Source of the DNA: Archilochus colubris
Taxonomy: Eukaryota; Chordata; Aves; Apodiformes; Trochilidae
Direction of reading: 5' to 3'
DNA: 64,000 nt
NCBI GenBank assembly: GCA_023079485.1
Contig: CM041084.1
Location: forward strand, 130,522,792 to 130,586,791
This document shows, piece after piece, positions 40,154 to 52,949 of the stretch. Under the pieces are notes generated by a model. The model ran no database searches. It saw only the letters and a program-made list of their open reading frames with translations, and was not told the DNA's origin. Each line of letters begins with the position of its first letter. The first letter of the stretch is position 1. A program made the position numbers and the translations under genes.

Positions 40154-42512
40154 ATTTCCCCCTTACTCAAATTTAGAGATACATGCATAGTGATACTCTG
40201 CAATGTGTTTTACAACACCAAAGCTATCAGAAGAGAACATCTTATCATCTTATCCTACAAAGAAGTAGAATCAACAGCATGAAAGAGTGGAGGAGAATTT
40301 TGATTTACCACAATGCAGAATTGCATCGCATTCAACTATGAGGAGTAAACACAGAACGCAGCACTTCCCTATGATGCTAAGCTAAGAACTAGCCACTTTC
40401 CTACATACAAAAGTTAATATTAAATATTAGTAATTGTGTTAGATCAGTCATATAATTCTCCTGATTCTGTACATAAGAAATGTGGCTTTAATTGTAAATA
40501 CTCTCAACTTCAGCAGAGGAAAGCTGTGCCTGCTCTGGCTGACATTTCTGTTTAGATTATGCAGTGAATTATGCTTCAACAAAAACTGTATTAAAAAGCT
40601 AAGTGGAACTTGACAAACCATCAAGATATGTTTTATGGGAAGAAAATGTATCAAATGAGTAATATTTATGCATAGTTAAAACATATTTGCCGAATGCCAA
40701 GGAAACAGGGGAAATATTAATTAATAGTGCTTTTTTTACAGCAGAAAATTAATTGAAATTATTCAGAGTCCAATTCTTCTCTCCTTGTGCTGTGACTAAT
40801 CTAATTGAGATGAATAGGCTACTTGTAGAATGAGAAACTACTCAGCATGACTAACTTTGATGGAATCAAGCCCTGCATGAACATTATTAACCAGTTTTGA
40901 AACACAGTGCTCATTTTGTGTTCCTCTACTGAAAGACAGGCAATTTTATCCACTCCTTTAAGATTTCCAAGATGCCCAGGAAGATGTCAGTTCAAATTGT
41001 GCCAAGAAAAAAGAAAGCTAGTCATGAGATGTGCTGAAGTTATTCTTGCAGGTGTAAAATGGCTACTATGTGCATAAGAAATGAAATTCCATTTCTGAAC
41101 TTTACATCTAAAGAACACAGGACCTCTGCTAAGGATGGAGATGGAGGCTGGGGAAAGCTTAGCACCCTCAAAGTGATGTACTGGGTTTTCTGGTGTCAGA
41201 TGAAGGCAGATAACATGAAAACATAGCTCTACAAAAAAGCCTTGGATTTCTCAGGGCACTCATGTACTGCAGCCATCTGCTGTACAGAACTGATGCTCTC
41301 AGTGGTATTCTTTAGGAAACATGGTTTTAAAGCATTTAGCATAACCACAGTCTGACAGACAGGAAGATGTTTATCCCCTTAGGGAAGATATCAACTAAAA
41401 GCACATCTGGAAGAAAAGCAAAGCTTTTGGATCCCCTCTTTGTGGCATGACTCCATAAATGATGAAGTAAAACTTTTTTTCTTTCCAGAAAAAATTTTTG
41501 ATTCAGAGATGTGTTAACAAAGATCAGAGAGTAGAGGTGACACCCCGGATGTCCCTCTGACAGATCACTGGATTTCCCCTAAAGGAAATCCTAATATTGT
41601 TTCTGAGTCCTGCTTTTTGTCTTCTGGGTCCTGTGCAGGCAGTTCAGTCTCCAAGCAGAGAGGAGACATCTGCCAGACAGGCACCCAGGCATCCTGAAGA
41701 GCTGCTGAAGGTTCCAGATAATTACTGTTTTTGTCTCTGTATCTGACCTGAGGCAATATTTTTTTCCTTGGTTCTAATATTATAAGAAAAACAAAATCCT
41801 TACAATATGGCTTCTTATTAAGCTATTCTAAATTATTCAGTTTTTGGTCTTTACATAATGAGTTCTTAAATAAGACTACAGACTTTCTGACAATCCACTC
41901 CTTAGCACGATGCTGTGGGTTCATGGGAAGATGACAAACACAGAACCCGATGTCCAAATGTTCTGTGTTTAATATCCCATACATTTTACCACCATAGTGA
42001 TAAAACATTCTGCTTTGCTGTTTAGAATCTGGCAATCAGTGATGTGCTGCCTGTGCTGGCCACTTGCCACTATTCGGACCTTACTTTCACATGGGCCTTT
42101 GTGGTGCTGTCACCTCACAAAAGAGAAGGCCTGAGATGTCATGGAATTGAAGCAGGAATTGTCTGAATTTGTGAAAACCATTTTACAGTTGTAGTCCTCC
42201 ACATAACTAAGGCCTTAACCAGATGTATCAGGTTCAGAAAAGGCTGTGCAGTTCTCCAACAGCCCTAGGTTGTAAGTATGTGCAAGAAAACAGAAAGTAA
42301 TGCCTTGTCATGCAAGACAGGAATTCATTTCACCTCCCATCTGAAAGGCAGGCATGTAATTTCTGCTATGATCTAAGAACTTGTGAACATCCATGGAGAG
42401 GACCACCCCAAGGCTGAGTCATCCCACCTGCTCTGGACACCTCACTTAGGAGGAGGTGAGCCATCCATGGGTGCCTCTCTTTCTCCATTGATTGCTGAGG
42501 AGACATGGCCAA
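40154..42512. other. Intergenic, no gene recognised
   Basis: AT-rich sequence. I see no exon, repeat family or RNA gene here. Confidence 0.6.
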
Positions 42513-42706
42513 TACCCAGCCACCCATGCACAGCCACCCATGCACAGCCACCCATACCCAGCCACCAATGCACAGCCACCCATGCACAGCCAACCATACA
42601 CAGCCACCCATGCACAGCCACCCATGCACAGCCACCCATGCACAGCCACCCATGCACTGCCACCAATGCACAGCCATTCATGCACAGCCACCCATGCACA
42701 GCCACC
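42513..42706. repeat. 14-bp minisatellite, about 14 copies
   Basis: Tandem copies of CACAGCCACCCATG with a constant 14-bp period and a few variant units (ending in CATA, CAATG or TTCATG). Because 14 is not a multiple of three and the unit has no stop in any frame, long repetitive frames stay open on both strands. They encode His/Pro/Thr/Gln-rich or Gly/Trp/Cys/Val-rich peptides and are artefacts. Units are contiguous, so this is not a CRISPR array. Confidence 0.97.
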
Positions 42707-45700
42707 ACCCAGCCCCTCAGTGACTGGTGTTTGGTGAATTCTGCCCCAGCTGATGGGGTTTGACTCCACCTCCTCTCTGGTGGAGGCAAGGGAGTAATAA
42801 CATCTCTGTACTTCCCTGTTGAGTATGTGGGGTGATAAAGGTAGCACCTGAATTTAGGTCCTTTTCTAGTCTTCAGGCCTTTCTGCTTTTCCTTTGCAGA
42901 GAGGCCATGACACTTGGAGTCCCTCAACTACTAGCAGAAATGAGTCACCCTGCCTTTAAACCTGGATGGTTGGCATAGTGATTAATGAGATCTGAATTTA
43001 ATTATAGTACCGAGGATGAAATAGTTCCTTGGGGATCTTCTTACATGTGACTTTTTTTCACAGTTTATAGGCAAAATTGAATCTCTTCACTAAGCCCATA
43101 CTGCTCATCTTCAAGAGCTGCCAGTGGAAGTGTTTGTTGAACTGAAGGCATTTCCAGCAGAGACCTTCTCTGACTGCAGCCTCATAAGTCCTTTCTAAAC
43201 TGCTGGTGTCTGCCAAGTAGAGTGAGGGTGGCCTTGTAGCTGGGCCCATGGTGCTTTCTTCATCTTGGTTCTCATTACAGTCAGTGGGGCTGGAAGGGGA
43301 GATGTGATATGTGAAGCGTGTTCTGTATGTGTGCAGTCTCTTTTAATTTATGTTCTGCTTATTTGCTCTCTGCCTAAAACTAGCATGCCCATGTGTCTTA
43401 ACAGAGCCAATGTGTTCATTTAGAGCTCTGCAATGCATGGCAGGTGCTGATTTTTTTCCTTTTAGCAGGTACTTTCTTGTACTTATGTGCATAACATTTC
43501 CTGAGCCTTGCCTTGTCCTTCACATAGTTTGTTTTATATTCTTCAAAGTTCTTCACCATACTATGGTCACAAATTTAATTATTTTAATACCTTTTTGAGA
43601 TCTGTGAATGATTTTACCTGAGCTTCATGTCCCATAAACCACCAAAGGACATAAAGTCTGAGTTCTGGGAAACCTGGTTGTACAGATGATAGGAAGAATG
43701 TTTCTTGTTCTGTATGGACAATATGGATATTTCCTTTCAATGTTTGTAACAGTTTTCTTAATCTGAACTAATTAATTAAATTAATTTGGTCTAATTCAAG
43801 CCAAATCCATTACTACTACAGAGTTTATAAGGGCTTTTGTACAACATTACACCTTTTGGACCACGTGATACAAACCAGAACTTCACATCACTTTCTGTTG
43901 ATACCACACAGTCTAAAGTTTTGCAAGGAGACCTATTTTCTTTTTTAAGGAGCCTTGAGGAAAAGGGGATTGAAATGAACAATTTCCTTTAGAATCTTTG
44001 TCTCAATTTGGATGCACTTGTTTTACTTTCAGACTCCTTTTCCATAATTTTTCCAGGTTAGAACATGAAGTCTCAAGCAGAAAAGAAATGTGTCTGGGGA
44101 AAAACTGCAAAGGACATTCCAGAGGAATATTCTATTATCTTTTAAATACACTACTGCATTTCTTGGCTCCTCTCAAGCTAAAGAATGCTACCAAAGGAAC
44201 ATACTGCAGTTTCTCTTTGGAACAAAGTATAATCTTTTTAGTAAAACATTGTACTCTTACAGTTAATTTAAATAGTTTGCTTGGTGGATGGCACATGTTT
44301 ATTTGTTAGATTGGTGACTTGCACTAAGATGTAACCCAGGAATCAGATGGTTAATTATTGCAATCCTGTTCAAGAATTAATTGGGACACCAGGTGCTTGC
44401 TGTGTACATGTTAGGCAGAAGTTCCTGAGAACAAGATGCTTCTGTATGATTGTTGTTCTGCCTTGAAACTGTTGAATTCATTGGAGTCAACAGAGAATGG
44501 TATGGAGAACATCTTGAGAGGGTATGAAGATCATCAGCATCTGAGCTGCTAAGTTTGTTGTTTTGAGCTTTAGGGATATCTCTCTTTTTTCTCCCTTGTG
44601 TTTAAATACAAGTGAAACATCTGTGAAACATTTTCTCTGATATGGCGTGAGTTTTGAGGCAAGACTTTTACACATCAAACCCTACTATGCCTTATCCATT
44701 ACTTCCTATGAGCCTTTATTTGCACCACACAGCAACTGAATACTAATTGTATGAAGGGAAGCTACCTGATTCGTCATTAACCCTTTCATTTTCATGACAA
44801 GGTTAGCCACAGCTGGCATATTTTCCAATAACCTCCTAATTCCTATTATCCTTTGCATGATACTCATACACCTTCTAGTAGCCATGAAATCAGGAATTAT
44901 AAAAAATAAGCAGAAATCATGCTAGTATCTGTCACTTGCTATTCTCCTGTTTTACAAGCTTGTCATCCAGCTAGGGAAAATAGATAGGCTGTGTGATTAG
45001 TCCAATACCAGTAACAGACAGCAACTTGTCAAAATGAACATTTGCAGGCAACCCACAGAATAAAAGTGTTTTTTTCCTAATGTGTTTGAGAACGCTTACA
45101 AATAACAATTAGATTCAGGAAAACCTGAGAGTAGCATTAAACCAAGAAAGTCTGAACTTGTATTTTTGACTCAGTGAGTATTATTTCATGTTCTGAATGT
45201 GATGAATGTCTGTTTATGTATAGGATCAACCATACCACTTCTTCAGCCATTGGTGAAATTAGTTAAAACACCATCCTCTCGAATATCAGTGCTGGTATTA
45301 TGCATTTTACTTTCTCTGGTTCCCCTGTACTGTAGAATCTGGGGATGACATTTATATGAGTACCTGAGAGACACTTCCAACCAACCCCACCACCTCCTGC
45401 CCTTTAAACTCTCTCAGCCTCCAAAACAGGTCTTGTCAGGAAAGGCTCCTGGTTTGTCACAGGTCCTGAAATACTACTGGAAAGTTTTTTGCATGCCGGA
45501 GAGCATTCAAGCAGTTTAACAGCAGTGACCATCCAGTTTCCAGTGCCCAGAACATTCCCTACCATTAGTTCAGAATGCTCACTGCCTCAACACCCCGTGG
45601 TTTTTTCCCCATGAAATACCCTACTGAGGAATTTGCAGTGGAGCTTCACTGATGGAAAACTGAGGCATAGGGAAAGCCAAGCTCAAGGCAGGAAGAGTAT

Positions 45701-48700
45701 AATTTCCATTTGGGCAGAGCAGAGGGCTGGACTGCTCTAAGATGTCAGTTCTCTGGCTGACAAAAACAAACCCTGTATCTAAATCTCCTACTCAAATCTG
45801 TCTCTCCACTGTGGTGCATTAGCAAGACCTACATACCTTGAAGACCAAGTTCTGCCAGTGAATGAATGCTGGGTGCTTGAAAAACCTGACTGCAGATCAT
45901 TTGCTTAATATCGTGCAGCAAAGACAGGAATAAAAACTACTTTTCCAGAAACATAGCTGAGAGCCATGAGACACAAGTCCCTTCTTGCAGCCCAGCTGTA
46001 CAACCTCAGCTCAGCTGAGGACTGAAAGGAAATTGTACTCTTGGAACTATGGAAGGACTGCTGAAATCCAGAACAGACACCAGGATCAACATGAGAACAA
46101 AAGGGTGAAATTTCAGTTCCGAGGTGGTCAGCCAGCTTGAATAGAAGCTGAAGGAGGGGAAAATGTGCTCCCTCTAGTCCTGGCAGCAATGCAGAACCCA
46201 AACTGAAAACCTTGAAGTGTTGTTGCAGACTCAGCTGAATGAATACTACAAAAAGGGTTGTGGCATCTTTGCTGACAAATTATCTGACCTGGTTTGAACT
46301 TGGTGTCCTGTATGGAAAACATGGAGTCCCCAGAATTTTACACTGAACATGCCCATATAACTGTAGCATAGCAAGTGTTGTTGATAAACATAATGCTCAT
46401 ATCTCATGGCCAAAAAAATGGAGGAAATGGCAATGAGGCACATGGTACCATGAACACCCTGCTCCTGTTCTGGAGACGGTTGGAAAAGCTGAATTCACCA
46501 CACTTCTTTACAATTGGCTGTTTTCCCTGCTCACCTTTTTCCATGCTGGCATAGCCTGCCCGTCAGGTTCTGTGCTGGGTCCAACAGGGAGCACTGAGCC
46601 TCTGAGTGGGACGTGTTGTGTGGGGTTGTGTAGGGCAACCCCAGCAGGCCAAGTGGAACAGCATTTACCTTGCTTTGCTGGAGGCAGGCTGTGCTCCCTT
46701 GGATAAAGGTGCAGCACAAACAGCCCCTTCACTCCATCCATGCCTTCAGCTGGGAACCATGGAGAGTCCTGGTGGCAGGTCATGGAGCTCAGGCATCAGG
46801 TGTGGCCAAGGCTGGGCACACTGACTCTTACATGACTCTGACACATGAACTGTAGACCACAAGGAAGCACACAGGGAGGGGGGGAGGGTCCCCCAAGCAG
46901 GATCCCAGAACAGCCCAAAGGTAGCTGTATAGCAGCTGTATAGCTGTATAGCACAGCCCAAAGACGTGTATAAGACAGTTCTTGGACTGGATCCTGAGCA
47001 TCATCAAGATTTAAGACTCTCACAGAGGGAGGATTCACTGCCCTTGCTTCCCTCTTCCCCTTGAAGTTAGATGCCAAAACCTTTCTTTCAAATCTAGGCA
47101 AGAGGAGGTACCATGCCTTTCAGAAGGAAGGGGTGCCCCTCCAGTTCTTTTCCAACAGGGTGGAGGAGATTGAATCCCCAATTCCTGCAAGGACCCCTAG
47201 CCAGCTCTGCTATTGGCTTTTACAGGGGGGAGAGAGTCAGTGCTGCTAAACTCCCATTTTACCTGGTGAAATCAAGAACCCACTTCCCTAAATAACATGA
47301 AAAGAAGAGCAGACGTGGCTGTGCCTGGTTCTTAGACACGTATGCCCCTGCCTTCTTGTCACCATTTGGAAGGTTTCTCAAAAGAAGCTACAAGAAGCTG
47401 CCTCCCCTTGCCCTGGGCAATGTCATGCTCCCAACAGATATCTTTTCCCCAGGAGGCAGGAGGCTGCCTGTCTTTCTGACACCTCTCATCACTTTCCCTC
47501 TCTTTCTCTTAGTGCTGCAGTGGATGTCCGTGAGGAAGTCTCATGGGCTCCCACACAAGCTGTCCCCAGCTATTAGTCTCCAGAGTGAGCAGCTGTGGGC
47601 TTCAGCCCCTCGGGTTTAGTCACCTGGCTTAGCCAATGCCAGTAGATATTTAGGTCAATTGATTGCATTTCTAGGCTTGCAGAGCTGGGTTTCTAAGTGG
47701 AGGCTGGATGGTCCAACAGCAGCATCTTGTGAGCTAGAGACAGCAGCTGCCTCTCAGGCCCTGGCACCACCAAAAAAAGTTCTCTCCCTGAAGATCTGCA
47801 AGAGCAGTTTGAGGCCAAGCTTTTAGGCAGAAGGTCTGGGTAAAACCCAGCTTATTTCTCATTCATGGGTGTAGCTAGTTACATAATAGAAAATAGAGTA
47901 ATTTTGGGCCAGATTTACCCTGGCATAAAAGAGTGTGGAAGCAGTTATAGCAATAGTGATCCCTGGTGGAAAAGACAGCAAAGATGATGCAGCCCTATGG
48001 GAGAGTGCTGGAGCTGTATGCAGTCACCCCTCTGTTCTGCTCTGCAAGGAGAAGGCTGAGGAGGGACAAGCCAGGCTGACTCAAGAAGCAGTGAGAAGAC
48101 ACCCATACCAGGCCCTAGCTTCTGAGTCAGAGTAGCCCTCACCATCCTCTGCCAGCAGGAGCCCTCTGATTGCAGAAACCACCAGGGTTAGGTCCTGAAG
48201 GGCTGGATGGACAAGCAGGTAGCAAGAAAAAAGCTGCAAAGTTGGCCACACTGTGATGTAAATACTTCTTTCTCCTGGAGCGGAGAAGTCAAGTGAGAAA
48301 AAAAGTGCTAGAACTTTATTTCCTCTTCAAACTTTTGGGAGAGCAGAGCTGCTGTTGTCCACAGGCCCTGACCCCACCAAGTACCCGGGTGAGAAGTGTT
48401 GAAGCTCCACTATTCCAACCCTTTGTGAGGATAGCTTGTTTTATTGCCCAATCTTTAACATTTTGGAGGAGTTGCTAATGTCATACCTCTGCCTGGTTGG
48501 GCTTTGTTTGGTACACTGATGACACAAAGCATCACACAACCACTTATGAGTGTGTACTGAGCAGTGCCCTGAAAGGCACCTCTTCTTGTAGCACTGAAAT
48601 ACCAAACAGTACTGCAGGTCTGCACCTGAACACCATGAATAATGGTCACAGGAAAGAAATCTCACTAATGGTGAGGGACCTGACAGACCATGGGGCTACC

Positions 48701-48780
48701 TCCTCATCCTGAGGTGACTTAGTTCAGGCTCTAGAGGAGGACGGGGCACACAAGCTGCAGAATCAGGACTCTGTGTCAAG
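42707..48780. other. Intergenic, no gene recognised
   Basis: About 6 kb without a supported exon. Small features are a short TGTATAGC tandem at about 46920-46957 and a G-rich run (GGGAGGGGGGGAGGG) near 46874-46888 that could form a quadruplex. Confidence 0.6.
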
Positions 48781-49023
48781 AGAGCAAATTTGGGCTTGTT
48801 TAGGGAATTGCTGGGAAGAATTGCCTTGGAAGCTGCCACAGGGGAAAAAGGTGTGAAGAGGCTGGCTAATTCTTAATGAAAACACTCAAGACCTGAAGAA
48901 CAAACTGTCCTGTTGGCCTGTGAGTTGAGGAATTCCAGGAGAAGGTGTGCTTGCCTAAGCAAGGAGCTGCTCAATGAACCAAAATGCCAAAAGGGAGTGC
49001 ACAGACAAGGTGGAAACAAGGAC
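48781..49023 (+). mobile_element. Old CR1 LINE, left part (linker between endonuclease and RT)
   Basis: Translated with frame corrections, this shows blocks of the CR1 ORF2 region that precedes the reverse transcriptase. They are a FGLFRELLGRI-like start, then [19 protein letters not shown], and a tract matching the W-K-Q-G motif region. Several stops are present. The sequence breaks off at about 49023, where a younger CR1 3' end begins, and resumes at about 49246. The left edge could lie some tens of bases further upstream. Confidence 0.7.
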
Positions 49024-49245
49024 AAGGCTGGGTGTTAGAAAACATTTTTTCACTGAGAGGGCTGTCAGGCATTGGAATGGCCTGTCCAGGGCAGTGGCGG
49101 AGTCACCATCCCTGGAGGTATTTAAAGAGCATTTGGACCTGGTCCTTAAGGATGTGGTTTAGTAGTTAGATTATGGTGCTTGTCAGAGGTTGGACTGGAT
49201 GATCTTGGACGTCTCTTCCAACCTAAAAATTCTGTGATTCTGTGA
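49024..49245 (+). mobile_element. Younger CR1 3' fragment nested in the older CR1
   Basis: About 220 bp comprising the ORF2 C-terminus ([20 protein letters not shown], then [20 protein letters not shown] and a TAG stop). The 3'UTR follows (GGTTGGACTGGATGATCTTGG, TCTTCCAACCTA), and then the octamer tail ATTCTGTGATTCTGTGA. It is a different CR1 subfamily from the 33.7 and 39.3 kb copies, judged by its C-terminal and 3'UTR sequence. Confidence 0.9.
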
Positions 49246-49980
49246 CAATAAGAAAATGAAGAGTGTAAAAGAACTACTTAAGGATCTTGGAACAAAATCA
49301 AGAAGGTCAAAGTTCCTTTAGAGGTAAAACCAGCTAGGGACATAACGGGCAATGCTAGGAACAGATATAAGTTCAGCATTCCATGGAGATGAATAAAAGC
49401 GTGAGGCAATGGTTTCCTTCACTGCAAATAATGCAAACTGCATACTGGACTGCAGTAGGAAGAGTGAAGCCAGGAGACCAGAAGGAATTATTTCTCCCTT
49501 TACTCTGCACTGTTGGGACACTCCTGGAATAGTGTTTCAGTTCCAGAAGAATGTTGAGAAACTGGAGAAGAGCCAGGGGAGGGTTGCTGAGAGGGTTAAG
49601 AGTCTGGGATTGTGGAATCTGGGCTTGTCATTAGCAGGAGGTGTCAGGAAAGTAACAGTAATATCCAGCTACTGGAATGGGAGGTACAGAGGCAGTGAAG
49701 ATGGACTCTGTTTTGTGATGGCAGAGGGTAAAACAAGGGGCAATGGCCACAAGCTGTAGCTGCAGAGTTTTGAGCTGAATATTAAGACAAAAGTTATGAG
49801 GAGGGAGTGCAGTTTTGGAGGGATTTATCCAACAACAATGTGGAGTCTCTGTCCTTCCAATTTTTCAGTACTTGCCCAGGCAAACCCATAGCTGACCTGG
49901 TCTCAACTTAGTGACAGTTCTGCTCAAACAGGTGATAGACAAAAGAGCTCTTGAGGTCCCTTCCAGTTGTGTCTTTTGTG
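49246..49980 (+). mobile_element. Old CR1 LINE, right part, lacking most of the reverse transcriptase
   Basis: It begins with the continuation of the ORF2 linker (VKPARDITGNARNRYKF, compare the CR1 block LARD-x-KGN-x-x-x-FY-x-Y). It then jumps at about 49390-49420 to the late RT block NANCILDCSRKSEARRPEGI, followed by relics of [12 protein letters not shown] and of the SDRTRGNGLKL block (here GKTRGNGHKL). It ends in a degraded 3'UTR (CTCTTGAGGTCCCTTCCAG near 49948-49968). The catalytic RT core that should lie between these blocks is missing. Frame damage and divergence are heavy. Confidence 0.75.
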
Positions 49981-52821
49981 TTCCCTTGATGAGACCTGCC
50001 TGTGAAAGAAATGGAGGTGGATTGCTCTGCAGACACCAACTCTGGGCTGTCCCAGCTGTCACTGCTGCATGTTGTCATTCTGACCCTGCTGACTCGGATG
50101 CTCCTTCCCCACTGACAAGTACCAGAGATGGCCATCTGGCTGCTCAACCTGTGCCAGAAGCTGAATTTGCTGTATTTGTGGTTCCTGAGACACGTGACTA
50201 CAATTTGCTGGCTGAAGCTTTAGACTTTCAGGACCTGGAGTCTTGGCTGCCCCTGGCTGCAGTTGAGAGCCTTGCCCTGCTCTCCTCATATAAGGGATAT
50301 GGACTGTCCTGCCTTATGTCACATTTGGTGCCCCACTCTTGGCCTGGCTGAGACACCAGCCCTGCCTGTGCTCTGGCATCAAGCCCTTTCTGTCTTGAAA
50401 TATCAGTCACAACCCATTTCTAGGTGACACATACTCATGCAGAAAGCCTGAGGGTCACTGAAGCATGTGGTCCCATTCAAGCCAATTGTTTTCTCCATCT
50501 GGGTGTCAGCTATAGGACAAGCTGATGGATGGATGATAGCCATGAGAAACCTGGAAGTCATGCTAAGCCCAGCAGGGTCTCAGCCACCAACAGAGCTGGG
50601 CTGTGTTGTGGAGGTGACCAGAGGGCTGGCCAGCAAGGAGCTGCACAGAAATCATTGCTGGTGGGGTGGCTTTGGGGTAACATGGTCCAAACCACATGCA
50701 AATGGCCAGCCATGGCAAACCTAACAAATCCCTCAGGACTGTGCTGTTCCAGGGTGAGGTTTTTGTATCTTCTTCAGGTGTGTCCAGTGAGCTCCCAGCA
50801 CAGGCATGCTGCTGCTCTGGGAGTCAAAATGATTTATCTGAGCAGGTTACCCCTCTTCATCCCCTCTCCTGGCCTTGTTTCATAGGTTTACTATGCCTTT
50901 GTTGCTTCTTTTCTTGCTGCTTCTTCCCCCTCCATGCTCTTGCCTTACTTTGGCTCCAGCAGCAGCAATTGCTCACTGCAGCTGAGGGAAGGGAGGCTGA
51001 GCCTGAGCATGCATCTGTGCATCTGTGTGAACACATCTCTGGTGCATGAGCAGCATCAAGCTGGTTCCCCCTTAGCTGCCTGTCATTAGAAAGAAGATGA
51101 GAAAAGTGCCAAGTCTCATTGCAGGGAGCTGCTAGTCAGGGAACTGGAAACTTTCCCTCTCTTCAGAGCCCTGAAGAAAGTAAGAGCCTTATTCAAGTTT
51201 TCACAGCTCCCCTGCGTCTTCAAAGAGCTGAACTAATTTCTCCCAGAAAGTGTGATGAACAAGGCAGGGAACTTGCCTGATACTTAAGGCAGACCACACA
51301 CTGAACGGATCCAGCTGTCAGGACTCTCCAGAGCAAACACATTGAACTCCACAAGATGTTTTGCTGAAGTAAGATTACCCCTTTTGCAGCGCCTTCCTTT
51401 ACCACACTTGGAACATCCTGGGATATTCTTAATTCAGTGTTTGGACACTGTAATTTAAAAACTATAAGAAAATCTCCTTCATTCTGAATGCCAGCAGGAA
51501 AGAAGAGATCTTTCTCTACTTGTGGAGTCTTTACAATCTTTCCTTATAATAAGGAAATAAAATAAACAAGACAGCATTGCATGGACAGGCAGATAATATG
51601 AGTGCTTTCATCATGTAAATCATCTTGATTTCTGTGCCATATTTCAGAAGTCTGAGTTCAACTTTTTGGCTGGCACCTCAACACTGGTATTTGTTCACTA
51701 TCAGAATTTACCTATGCAAGAAAACCTCATGGCTTAGCAGTAATTTTCATTTTCACTTGATCAGAGTTGAACAAGCCTGGACCTGAGGCTGGCCTGGCCT
51801 TCCCAGTCTACATTAGCACGTGCTGAGAAAAAACTGGGATCAGGCTACTTTGTATTATGTTGTCCTATGGATAAAACCCTTCAAAACAAAGATGTAATCC
51901 ACAGGAGTCCTATGTGTGGCTGGTGCTGTGGGTGGCACTGACAGGCAGTGCTCACGCTGGGACCAGAACACCAGAAATCAAAGCAGCTGAGGTCCTCTTT
52001 TAGCATCATGTAAAGGCAGTGTACTCTTCATCTATATGGTCCTTAAGGAGAGGACCTCAGATGAGGTCTTAACCATGTGGAAATAGCATTTAAAATTTTG
52101 TAAGTGGTTGGTTGTGGTTTTTTTTTCCTTTCCAGGAAAACCCCATCTCCTTAAAATAATATTCCTGAGATGTTAAGGGCAGGCAGAATGGCACAGGAGT
52201 CAAGAATACTTGTTGGTTTACTGCTGTAGAGCATTGAAAATTAAGAGCTGCTTGTGACTCCACCTGAAGAGTTAATTAAATGGAGGAATGTATAGCTTGC
52301 TGTAAAGCTATCCTCCCTGTAAGCCCTTTTTTTCTTGTAACAAAAACATCCCCTGCTATGCAAAGAATTGAATTACTCATTCCAGACTGACATACTGCCT
52401 TACCATTTCTGCTCTATTCTGAGCAGCGGCACTTGTCAGCTTGTACCTGGAAAGAACATCATCTCTTAGGAGGCTACATAGGATGGTTAGAAAATACCTA
52501 CCTAGATGAGTCACCAGAGAACACAAAGGGAGAAAGAAGGCTGGAAGCATTAAGTTGCAGAAGTGTTACAGGCAAAAGAAGAAAATAAGCACAGAGTTAC
52601 TGCACCCAAGATCTGTAGTTCAACAAGAAAAACCTATTTATTTATTTAAATAGAACAAAACCATTTATTATACAGAAGTAAGGGAGGGAAGTGATTTCAA
52701 GAGAGTTCTTGACCTATATGATGAACACCTCAGAGGCTTGGGTTAGCTTGTCAGGCATGCAGTTCTCCCTCACTGTACAGGGGGGGTAACACAGTGAAAA
52801 GGAGGAGGCTGGTGGTAAATA
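49981..52821. other. Intergenic, no gene recognised
   Basis: No supported gene or repeat was seen. Frames of up to about 146 codons overlap one another on both strands and have no recognisable similarity. Confidence 0.6.

Positions 52822-52949
<128 letters not shown>

Noticed and set aside
42513..42706. CRISPR-like regular repeat
   Set aside because: The units are contiguous with no spacers, and the DNA is vertebrate nuclear; it is a minisatellite.
42366..42927. Several overlapping frames with regular peptide repeats (His/Pro/Thr or Gly/Trp/Val)
   Set aside because: All derive from the 14-bp minisatellite and exist in all frames on both strands.
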